Source: Pezicula radicicola
Lineage: Eukaryota; Ascomycota; Leotiomycetes; Helotiales; Dermateaceae
Direction of reading: 5' to 3'
DNA: 64,000 nt
Assembly (NCBI GenBank): GCA_003008705.1
Contig: PDUO01000020.1
Location: 808,817-872,816, forward strand
The position numbers and the translations under genes are program-made. The notes under the pieces were generated by a model. It was not told the origin of the DNA and made no database searches. It saw only the letters and a program-made list of their open reading frames with translations. Positions 11,630 to 21,047 of this stretch are shown in pieces (the stretch's first letter is position 1; every line of letters begins with the position of its first letter).

Positions 11630-11998
11630 ACGAGACAAAACGTTGTGACGGTTCTAGTCTAACGCCTTGACTCTTCGTGCTACGAGTTCTGGATGGCGTT
11701 TTTCTAGACCCTTTGTCTAGTTCCGACCGGGAGGCTTGAAGGGCCTGTCGGTGGTAGGCCGATGGCGGGTGACACTAAAGGCTATAGAAGGGATAAACTT
11801 TAGTCGTATCGGTTGTCTAAGGTCGGACATTTGTAGTAAATACTTAACGACGACATCTTCTTTATGTAGTTTAAGGTACTACTAGCCTTGCGCCTTGTCT
11901 TTTATCGAGGGTCGTCCGAGAGCACGGTGATGGAGTGTAGAATGAGGGACGTTGCTATGATAGCCTCCATCACGCGTTACCTCAAGGATTCTTCTTTG
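11630..11998 (-). pseudogene. Degenerate pogo-type transposase relic (RIP-damaged)
   Basis: On the minus strand from 11998 one frame keeps a recognisable pogo/CENP-B-like order. A psq-type helix-turn-helix (RRILEVTRDGGY, then VPHSTLHHRALGRPS) comes first. The HTH_CENPB region follows, with LKLHKEDVVVKYLLQMSDL and further on RHPELVARRVKALD. Stops interrupt it: a TAG pair after the GRPS block, and TAG at two places where the family has tryptophan (before TKGLEKRHPEL and after VKALD). TGG to TAG is the change expected from repeat-induced point mutation. The DDE catalytic region was not found downstream, so the copy is truncated as well as broken. Family assignment comes from remembered motif order, not a search. 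Confidence 0.65.
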
Positions 11999-12249
11999 AG
12001 CGTATATGATCCTGGTTAATAAAGTTTTCAGGCGACTCTGAGTCTTTCGATTCTCGATTATGAGATCGACCCACAAGACCTGATAACATGGACGAATACG
12101 TCTGCTCAGTAAGCTTTACCGCGTATATCGAGTGCAAGACAGATCTAGTTTTACAGCATAGTACTGCTTGGATGATAAGGATGAGCAGAAGCCCGGATAT
12201 CAATTATTCAGATAGCACTCTAACAAACACAGGGAAACAGAAGCTGGAG

Positions 12250-12731
12250 TCAATACTCGGCCAGGTCATCCTGATGCGCCGTCTCCTTCGACCGCAGTGG
12301 CTGCTTCACCCACGAATACTCATATTTCCGATCGACAAACCTCAAAACCTCCGGATTCACATTACTAGTGTTAAGGCCCATTTTGTACTCTCCTCCATCA
12401 GTAGACGGCGGTTGAAGCGGCCACCAATACAATCTACACTGCGTAAGTCTCTCCCAATCAAATGGGACGGGAATTGTTTGACTTACACGCATCCGCAAGT
12501 GTCGCAGAAGTTGAATGAGATGTCCCGGTCTCCCCAGATGTACTGCTTAGTAACTGCATTCGGCTTTGTTTCGATTTTGACTTCGTCTGGGTGGTAGTAT
12601 CCCCACGCTGCCCCATAGCGGCGACAGATGGTGCATTGACAGTGGTTAATGTGGTCAGGCAGTCGTGGGACTATGACGGTGATTGCGCCGCAGTGGCAGC
12701 TGGAACGGATGGGAGTGGATTCATCTGCCAT
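12250..12731 (-). CDS. GFA (glutathione-dependent formaldehyde-activating)/CENP-V domain protein
   Basis: Two exons on the minus strand, 12731-12489 and 12438-12250, with a 50 nt intron (gtgtaa..gcag), give 143 aa, the typical size of a single-domain GFA protein. Zinc-binding cysteines of the family are present: C12-x-C14 (CHCGA), C31, C33 and C36 (HCQCTICRRYGA), and C76-x-x-C79-x-C81 (FCDTCGC, just before the splice site). The fold binds structural and catalytic zinc. The family name comes from a bacterial formaldehyde-glutathione enzyme, but most fungal members have unknown substrates. A donor two bases downstream (gtaagt) would break the frame of exon 2, so gtgtaa was preferred. The gene sits between the transposase relic and a repeat-rich stretch, yet its frame is intact. 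A (GA)n microsatellite lies right upstream. Confidence 0.85.
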
Positions 12732-12758
12732 GTTGTCCGGGTCTGCCTCGCTCTAGGT

Positions 12759-12761
<3 letters not shown>

Positions 12762-12790
<29 letters not shown>
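12762..12790 (+). repeat. (GA)n microsatellite
   Basis: About 14 perfect GA dinucleotide copies (CT on the strand of the GFA gene), some 30 bases upstream of the GFA start codon and so in its leader or core promoter. Confidence 0.9.
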
Positions 12791-12792
<2 letters not shown>

Positions 12793-12798
12793 GAGTTC

Positions 12799-15700
12799 CA
12801 GCAATATAGAATCGCTTGCTCCTTGGCCAGGAGTTAAAGCCTCAGGTTTTAACTATGGTCTTACCTAATATAGCTAGACTCTATAATAGTTAGACTGAAA
12901 GCTTCAGAGGGAAGCTTTCTACCTTCAATCAACATAACATGCAACAGAGATTTATCCAGTTTTCTGGCGTCAAGTGCAAGATGCCCTCAAATCAGTCATA
13001 CTATTGATTGATTATATTTTCGAAATGAAATCATACAAATTCAATTACTTTGATTCAGAAGATATCTCGAAAAGCCCTTTATTGAAAGCAGTGCTGAACA
13101 GTGGAAAACAACGCCTCAAACAACTTTTCAGTTCTACTATCTCTTTTACTATCTCTATCAAATCATTTCCTGATTTGAAGGATCATAACAATCTGTTTCT
13201 TTTCGTCTCATCTCTCTATCCATTTCGTCTTAGGAGGAGCCTTCGAATTCTCTATTCAAAAGGCTCACTATTCCACGCACATGACCAGGCTTAAGAATAG
13301 TGGCTGGGTAAAATATAGCGAGCCCGGATATATACAGTATATTATAACCAGTGGCGTGTTTGAAACGATTAACAGTACAATCAACTATAATCTTTTTCTT
13401 ATTTCTAAGAGGTTATCTTAGAGAGAAACAGCTGAAGAAAATAATATATTAATAACAACTTCATAGACTTGTTAAGAAAAAATTTATGATTCCAAAACTA
13501 TAAATCTGTCTCGTGACACAGTACATCTCGGGACGCAGGGAGAGACGTTAGTCATGGATTCGAAAAGCTATCTACAGTGCGCCTGCTACATACAATATTG
13601 ATTCACCCCATCCCCCTACAGCCTCTGCAAGTTACCGCATACAATAAAAAAGTTCAGTGTTCCCATTCCGGAAATAGTGATGCTCTACAACCCTAGAGTA
13701 TATAGCGGAGGATGACTTCTTCTTCATAGCCCTGGCAAGCCGAGGACTATAATGAAAAGGTTCGGCTTATCCCACGGGGGCATGTCCTACATCCTTGTGT
13801 GAAGTGCGCTGTTTAAGGCCACACTGGGTTTTACATCCTCGAATCTTGGATGGGTAGAGCCCTTCACGCGGTGTCATACGGCGTTAACCTGGTGACTAAC
13901 AGGGCAATTGAATTTTACATCATGAGCTAGATGGGTAGCAGTTTAAAGCCATCTGACAGGAGGCTCGGAAGGAAAAAGTTCTTAGGAAGGGCGGTAAAAT
14001 CAGGAAGTCCCTCTACAAGTCTCGACACCAATGCCTAGGCAAAGAGGAGAACTCTTACGATAGAAGTCTTGCTCTGAAGTTTGAGTATGTAGAGGAGAGA
14101 AAGGAAAGTGGAAGGACTGGGGGGGAGGCCCTGTACTTATAGACACCCAGATACGCTACTGATTAGCTCTGTGCTAATTCCTTTGACTCATTGTGATTCT
14201 AGTTTGGAACGGCTTTTCTCTAAATATCAGCGGCGATCGGTCCATCGACCTACTAACTTGTTAGTACTCCTAGTTGTGGGTAAGTCTAGTGGTAGTGACA
14301 ACGTGGCATTCCTGAGAGAATCTTCGAGTCACAACCCACTCTGAGTCAACCTTAACCCACATAACCGAAGACTAAAACTTAACCAGCAGCTGCGAAGGTT
14401 ATTCTGTCCTAGACCGGCTTCTAGAAAGGGCAGCTGTGGTTGACCGGTAAACACACTAAGCCAAATAACTTTCATTAGGGCTTTTACTTGTAGATAAGTC
14501 TAGTAGTACTAGACTAATCTGCAACGTGGCATTCCGATCTCGGGAGTATTAGGATTCCATTAGTAAGTCTAGCCTTCTCGTGGCGTTGGGTGTAAGTACT
14601 CAAGTGATGAAACCAATAGACTTCATTGTTGTTCGATAGATATCGAACTTCCTTCCTCGTGAATCATGGGTACAGTGAGATTTGAAATCACGAACGATAA
14701 TTACTTACGTATTGTGAAACGTACTGTTTCCTTATTGTAGATATGTTGGTATCATCTCGCATGCCATACAGTTCATCCCAACACGGCGCTGGCACACCTT
14801 TTTTCAACCAATATCCAAATTATTGGTGCTACTCTTGACCACCTACTTACATACCTTCAAAGCGGCTGATTCCCGATGTAAACAATACATAGATTTTAGC
14901 GAGTAACGCACGAGTAGATAGATATAAAGCCACATAACAACCATCCCTTACGTCAAGGTTCAAGGTTCCTGTTAGAGCGCCCTTTGCAGCTTATAGCCCC
15001 TACTTAAAATAAAGCAAGGACAGAATTTGCAGCTAACACTCTAGGGATTTCTAGGCCATTTGCAGTGACTACAGATTTCGTCGTGCGAGAATATTAACAA
15101 CTAAAATACTCTGACAACAATATTCTGCAGATATTGATGCTAGTAACACCTTAGCAGAAATTTTATTGTGCTCATTGCCTAATTAGCCAGAAAAGGATGA
15201 TTAGGAAGCCACACAAGAGATATAGCGATTTACTTTGATTTTAGCTCTTAAATCCGGAGACTAACATACTCTCGCATAGGACGACTCTTTCTTTTTTTCA
15301 AGTCTATGAGCCTTAGGGAAATCTTGTAGTAATATGACTACGTGACCCCCTCTTTCATATATATTTTCATTTAAGCATTTACATAAAAATCTGTCAGACA
15401 TAAGTTATTGTCTACCTAGTGGGGAACAGAGGAAACAGTCGACAGAAGAGCAAGTTATAAAGATTAATAGCAGCTTTTATTGTCATCTAGATTCGTGGTG
15501 TCAATTCCTCGAACTGTGGCTATGCATGCACGACTAGGGGAAATGCTCTGCAGAAGTACTAAGTAGAAAGGTTAACAAGTTGATACTAGAGTTGAAACAG
15601 CTTCAATAAGGTTTCTTCGCAAAGCATTTGACCTGATTAGGCCTATAGGTAACCGTTTTCTAGCAAAGCCTGCTGTTCATTGGAGAAGAAATCAAAAGCA

Positions 15701-16812
15701 TCTCCCTGGCTTCTGTTGAATCGGTGCTAATACCACTTTCTATATAAGAAGCATCCACAATTATCTCGGCTCGGAGAGTCGGGCTGTATGTGCTGCCTCT
15801 CAAACCATCCCAATATAATTCATTTTGTGAGCCTCGGGCTTGAACAAACTACTCATTAATAATTGTTCTTGATCTTAAGCGACAAGAGCCAGCCAATTCA
15901 AAGATGCTCCTCGGAGACGCCGAGTTTATAAAGAGCACTTGACAAGGCATTAGAGATGAATTCTGACCACAGGATAAGACTCTCACAGAGGGTAACAAGC
16001 TATTAATACGAGATAAGCTGTCATACGAGACGAAGTACTATGGAATAACTATGGCTGTACGTAAAAGGCAACTCACGAGTGATATTTCCCAGCCACAGCC
16101 AAGGACCGAACTCGCTAAGAATCAGTCCGGAAATGTTATGTACGACCCTTCGTGAGAATTCTGGCTAAACCCTCAGCGAAGACGGTTATAGTAGTAATGT
16201 TCGTACTCTGTAGTTTAAGACTTTTGTGCTTTAGTCGGTACTTAGTTAGACCAAACAGTACAAGATCAAACTCGGAAACAAAAGTCACGCTCTTTGGAAT
16301 TCGGCCAAGGTCCAAGTCAGCTCTGGGAGTAATCTCGGCACGGCCCCTACCCCTAAATCATAATTAATAGCCAAGCCTCGCTTAACTTCTCTGGAGCTTC
16401 ATTCGTATCTTTGTATTCCAGAGGCAATCGCTCAATCTTTCACCTTGAATTGCTCTGCATCTCTTACATTAAAGGTAGTCCTTGCTTTACAGCTTGCTCG
16501 GTTTTCGTACTTAAGGTTCGTGTTCAACACTTCGAAATGGATTTGAAAACCCGTGTTCATTACCACAATGACCCATATCCAAATATTTGGAATTTAAGGG
16601 GGTATCAAATAGATTAAAGATGGATCTAGATGCTCAGGTGGTTAAGGTTAAATTGAAGTTTGTTCTTATTTCTCGTATGAGATCGATCCTTCTCTCATAC
16701 ATTACGCTGTGCCCAAAAGTTCGAAGAAGTATATATCATGGTCCATTCCTTCCAACACTTGATTTTTGATTTTCTCTCCACACAGTCCTTTCACAGTTGT
16801 CGAATTTTCAAA
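12799..16812. other. Four-kb AT-rich gene-poor island with degenerate repeats
   Basis: No frame with protein-like composition was found on either strand. It looks like decayed repeat sequence. A word related to TAAGTCTAG plus ACGTGGCATTCC occurs at 14281-14312 and again at 14495-14534, and TAAGTCTAG a third time at 14563. This suggests an internal duplication or paired terminal repeats of an old element. No intact transposon gene or clean terminal repeat could be shown by eye. The expansin-like gene begins immediately after it. Confidence 0.5.
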
Positions 16813-17544
16813 ATGCGTCTTTCAGCACTCACTATTGCTTCGGTTGCCCTTCCACTCGCTTATGGTGCTGCGTTGGCGGAGAGAGCTACCTCAGGCCAGG
16901 CAAGCTGGTATGATGGAAACATAGCAGGCGCATGCTCATTTTCTGGTTACACTCTCCCATCCAGTATTTACGGTACCGCACTATCATCCAAATACTACTC
17001 CACTGCCGCACAGTGTGGCGCTTGTATTTCCATCACTGGCCCAAAAGGAAACAAGATCACTGCCATGGTAAGTTTTCAAGTAAAGCCATATACTATAACC
17101 TCAAGTTTTGATTTTAATTCCTTCATTTAGATCGTAGATGAATGTCCAGGCGGTTGTGCAGGACGAGACCTCGATCTCTTCCCAACCGCATTTTCTAGCC
17201 TAGCTACTCCAAGCTTAGGTGTAGTTGATGTTACCTGGGATTACGTCAAATGTCCTATCACTACACCACTAGTCCTCAGACTCAAAGAAGGGGTTTCTCA
17301 ATGGTGGTTCGCTATGCAGGTTATGAACGCAAATCAAGCAGTCACTAAGCTTGAAGTAAGCACAAATGGAGGCAGTACTTGGCTTTCTACAACACGGCAG
17401 ACCTATAATTACTTCCAGATTGATAGTGGAACTGGAACTACTGTTGTTGATGTTAGGGTTACGGCAAAGGATGGCAGTGTGGTTACTGTTAAGAATGTTC
17501 CGATTAAGGAGAGTACTAGTGTTACTGCTTCGAAGAACTTTTAA
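16813..17544 (+). CDS. Secreted expansin-like protein (double-psi beta-barrel)
   Basis: Two exons, 16813-17067 and 17131-17544, with a 63 nt intron (gtaagt..tttag), give 222 aa. A signal peptide is clear (MRLSALTIASVALPLAYGA). The double-psi beta-barrel domain follows: ASWYDGN, ACSFSGY, YGTALSSKYY, CGACISITGPKGNKITAMIV, DECPGGCAGRDLDL and VVDVTWDYVKCP. Its cysteines and acidic residues match microbial expansin-like (EXLX/loosenin) proteins. A C-terminal beta-sandwich resembling the expansin CBM63 domain (WWFAMQVMNANQAVTKLEVS) completes the two-domain layout. Such proteins loosen cellulose or other wall polymers without hydrolysis, often during growth on plants. The gene is isolated inside an AT-rich island. 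The assignment to the DPBB/expansin superfamily is firm, but the substrate is not known. Confidence 0.9.
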
Positions 17545-18177
17545 GTTGGTATGTTAAATCTCTTTTGATTTGGTAAGAGTCGCTGTTACTATTATAAAAA
17601 TCATTTCTAATTTTATACTTTTAGTTCGAGTAACAGTTCGAGTAAATGTAATAGCAGTAGGATTCTGAGAGGATTTGGCTGTGATAAAAGAGATAGTATA
17701 ACTATGGGTAGATGGGGTACCTATTTAGAGAGAGATTTGTTGTATATATTAATCAGAATCACGGCGGGGGGCTTTAGGGTTTTCGAATCAACAAAGAGAC
17801 ACTTAATCTTGCCTCCTTGTAGGCCTGCTTTTATCACACTGAACGGATTCTAATCATCGCCTATCTCTACTTTTCATAATTGTCTTTGAGTGCTCCTTTG
17901 TATATCACATATAGTCTTCACTTAGCCCCTTTTCTTCCTACATTAATACAGTCTTCAAGTTGCAAATTCGGACCTGCTTCTACTTAAACATAGCTAGTCT
18001 TATGAAATAATAAATTAAAATTGTTCTTACATGCCTGGTAGATGATCGGACGTTTTAGTAGAGAAATTATTGTATTAAAATGAGACTGTAGTTCTCAGTG
18101 AATAATCAGTGAGTCATTAGATATCTTGTGTGACAAATATCCTAACAGTGAATTTTGAACCAAAACTCAAACAAAAA
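17545..18177. other. Intergenic region downstream of expansin-like gene
   Basis: AT-rich with no gene-like frame; it contains the 3' end of the expansin-like transcript and leads to the tRNA-like element. Confidence 0.5.
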
Positions 18178-18263
18178 GGCGCTGTGGTGTAACTGGTTAA
18201 CACTCCAAAAGTCTGGTGTCTCACCTAACAAGGAATTGCGTGGTTCGATTCCCGCTGGTGCCA
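18178..18263 (+). ncRNA. tRNA-like element or pseudo-tRNA with Pol III boxes
   Basis: The 86 bases have a pairable 7-bp acceptor (GGCGCTG with TGGTGCC, including G-T pairs), a 4-bp D stem (GTGT/ACAC) and A-box-like TGGTGTAACTGG at 18185-18196. A perfect B box, GGTTCGATTCC, lies at 18242-18252. A T8 run, a Pol III terminator, begins about 15 bases after the end. The anticodon arm does not fold to a normal 7-base loop with T33, and the T stem would need an extra T bulged out. I therefore read it as a decayed tRNA or the head of a tRNA-derived SINE rather than a working tRNA. No amino-acid identity is assigned. Confidence 0.45.
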
Positions 18264-19103
18264 AATCTAAATTTCCTTTTTTTTCCGTCCAACTCACTTT
18301 TGTACAGCCTTGTCCTTGGAATCAGGGATATATTCTTTTACTCCTTTTGACCATCCCTGTTGATTTTGACTTACTCGCCACATTACTGCTTGTTATATCT
18401 ACTGGCGATTTCTTTTATAATTTTCATTGCCCTACTTTGTTATGTTAAATTACACCCATAAAGACTATAGCCCAGGAATTCTGCCCAGATCAAAGGTGAT
18501 CGCTTAGGTACTGCTTTGCGCAGACTTACCTTATAGACTAAAAAACAAAATGACAAAAAGAAACTTAGGTAGTATGCCGCAATGAAAATCATTAAAATAT
18601 GAAATTTGTATAATAGAAATATCTCCTTGATAATGCAATCATGTAATATACCCACTGTTATAATGGGATCTCGCTGAAGAGTGAAAATTTCCAAAAGGGT
18701 CATTACGCGACGATAAACATTAATCTAAGAGCGCGAAAAGTCTAGCGAGATACCTAGTTAGACAAGTTCATGATTGACATTACTTTATGAGTCTGTTCCT
18801 ACACTTTTAAATCTAAATAGTTGAAATTTATGTGGATTGCTATTGTCAAATGGGAGTTTAGAGAGTCATTCTAGGTTGATTCTAGGTTATTTTGGTAACT
18901 GACCTGACTTGAGTAACTGCCTTACTTGGTTTGGTAACTGGCTTGGTTGGGATAACTGACTTTACTGGTATTATTTAATTTTATTCGCAGAATGACTTTA
19001 ATGAGCTCAGAGCGGAAGTCTTTCATTTGTTCTCGCGGATGCCTTACATAGTAAAGCAACAAAAGCTTCCCATTCTTATCCTACAAACGGCAACCCTAGT
19101 TCA
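18264..19103. other. AT-rich intergenic region
   Basis: No gene-like frame. It includes the GTAACT minisatellite array at 18895-18977; nothing else is recognised. Confidence 0.5.
18895..18977 (+). repeat. GTAACT minisatellite, about 4 copies (17-21 bp units)
   Basis: Units begin at the GTAACT core and read like GTAACTGACCTGACTTGA, with drifting length. The array is the same family as the one after TPS1. Confidence 0.6.
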
Positions 19104-19891
19104 CTAGAAAGACGACTCATTCCCTTCCTTATCATACAAAACGCAGTCCCACTTAACCAGATACGACAACCCATCCTTGTCTTTACATTCCTGAATACCT
19201 CTATCAATTCTTCCCTTCAAATCAGCAATGCGGCTTTTCTTGTAATCATCACTGTCCATATCCTAAATAATGTTAGCTGCCATTAGATAACCAAAGCCAC
19301 AAACTGACATATATGCGGGAAATACCTACAGACAAGAGCTTCTCCACGTTCAAGACAGAAAAGTTCTCCAAGCATGTGAGAGCTGGAAGGGTAGCTGGGA
19401 CTTCATGAAAGGCGCAAGTGATCACACCATGGACAACGGAGATGACTTTGATGAGAAGATCGGGTGTCAAATCCATCGTGAAAATTAGAAAGTCCGCATG
19501 TCCATTTCCCCGTAATGGATGCGTTGGCGATATTCGATGAAGTGATCCTCTTGGCTTAAAAACAAGGTGTCAATTTCAAGATTGACGTACACATTGTTCT
19601 TTTGACCTGATTTGAATTTGAGAGGCTGGTAGCGTTTCAGAGCCTAGGATTGTGATTCTCCGTTTGCCTGTAGCATGGCTGGTTGCATATGAGTGATAAA
19701 TGGGCTTTAACCTTTGATCTTAAACGACGGACAGCCACACTTCGAGGTCCTAGTATGATCAACTCCCAGATAATCTCTCTTAGCTCAACAGGCGATCTGG
19801 GGAATGGGTGGAAGGTTGATCCGTCAAGTGCGTAGGTCTCTGAAGTATTACCGGCGGCAAGAGACCTGGTTTGGTTTCTTGTGATAGCCAT
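19104..19891 (-). pseudogene. Broken 2EXR-domain protein gene
   Basis: The minus-strand ATG at 19891 opens a 2EXR-like start (FHPFPRSPVELREIIWELI, then LGPRSVAVRRL), a fungal family of unknown function. The homologous continuation lies in other frames. PAMLQANGESQS is followed by an in-frame TAG and then ALKRYQPLKF and VYVNLEIDTLFLSQEDHF. After another shift comes GHADFLIFTMDLTPDLL and FSVLNVEKLLS. A normal 66-nt intron (gtaggt..tttag) still joins this to DMDSDDYKKSRIADLKG and a final stop at 19104. At least two frame changes and one internal stop separate conserved blocks, and no splice choice that I tried repairs them. The locus is therefore most likely a recent pseudogene. A sequencing error is the main alternative, at least for the single-base shifts. 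Confidence 0.7.
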
Positions 19892-20381
19892 CGTGACTCG
19901 GGCTTATAGCAACCAACCAGTTCAAGTCAACAAAACTCCTTAAACCGTTTAGAAAAGCGATTCCGAGCAGGACATCCACGTAGGTACCTCAATGCTATCA
20001 TCGCTTCGCTGAAAATAAGCGAGCAACCTAATACGTTGATTTTGAGCTGTATTCACCCCGTACTGCAGAGAGGTAACTTATTGATGTGAACTAACGGATC
20101 CTTCGATGCGTCAATTCAACTTTATAAATTCATCTGCGGCGACCATCATCCACCGCGACTTAGGTACTAAAACTGACCTGTATGAGAGCTGAGTGCTGTA
20201 ACTCATAGATGTAAATGGGAAAAGTTAACCGACGAATCTATCCCCATGACTTGATCCGTCGCGAGGCTGATAAATTACACAGTATATTTGGCCAATTAGT
20301 TAATAGGAAAAATGGTGATGATTTGCCAATTCGTTGAATTGACTTGATTTTATCCTACCAATTCCTCAATTCCTATAGGTA
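19892..20381. other. Intergenic region
   Basis: No gene seen; it separates the 2EXR pseudogene from the MITE. Confidence 0.5.
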
Positions 20382-20926
20382 TGGAAGGTTATTGGGACGT
20401 TTTAGGAAAATTGAAATTTGTGTAAAGAACTTTATGTTGAACAGTGAAGTCTGTTCTGGAATAGGCCTGCAGCTGCCCTTACTTTGTCTCTTTGTAATAG
20501 AGGTCTATAACCAAGGGTTCTATAGAGCTATTCTAAGAAGGTTGTTGTCACCTATATACACACATTTCACTGACTAACAAACTAGGTAACTGTAACTTGT
20601 ATAATTTAGACACTTGCTACAGGGTAAAACCAAACATTATACATATATATTAGTGGCTTAATAACGTGAAATAGAATTAAAGGAATACTTACTCTAAGTT
20701 AGGTAGTCTACACGACTCACTTTATATACAGCCTTAAAAGCATTAATTTAAAGTCATATGTAGGCACTAGTAGTAGCATCAATAGCATGCTATTTTTTAT
20801 AACAGTTTGTTAGATTATTTAGACAATTCTTATATAGCTGAGAGTCTTCTAGAACCTCTAGTTGTAAAGTTATCTAGCGGTTTTTGAAAAAGTTCAATTT
20901 TCCCAAATTGTCCCAATAACCTTCCA
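20382..20926 (+). mobile_element. 545-bp MITE with terminal inverted repeats and TA flanks
   Basis: The left end TGGAAGGTTATTGGGAC is repeated inverted at the right end. Similarity continues through TTT..GGAAAATTGAA for about 35-40 bases with few mismatches. A TA dinucleotide flanks each side (20380-20381 and 20927-20928), as expected for a Tc1/mariner-type TA target duplication. The interior has no transposase frame. Size, structure and lack of coding potential fit a miniature inverted-repeat element mobilised in trans. The boundaries follow from where the two arms stop matching. Confidence 0.8.
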
Positions 20927-21047
20927 TACACAGTCGCAGTCCCATGATCTAAAAGTTACAACGGCTTCGCAAAGAATGGGTTCTTTACTTTGGAAACTCT
21001 GGGTATCTCCTCACTAAACGCCACGCTCCTCCCACTATTCCACGAAA

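Noticed and set aside
13281..14350. Possible transposase C-terminus in the island
   Set aside because: Only a short Lys-rich stretch with several stops; no profile-like motif order, so no family was assigned.
14740..14770. Primer-binding-site-like TTGGTATCATCTCG, suggesting an LTR retrotransposon
   Set aside because: No matching LTR pair or gag/pol frame could be shown by eye; a single short word is not enough.
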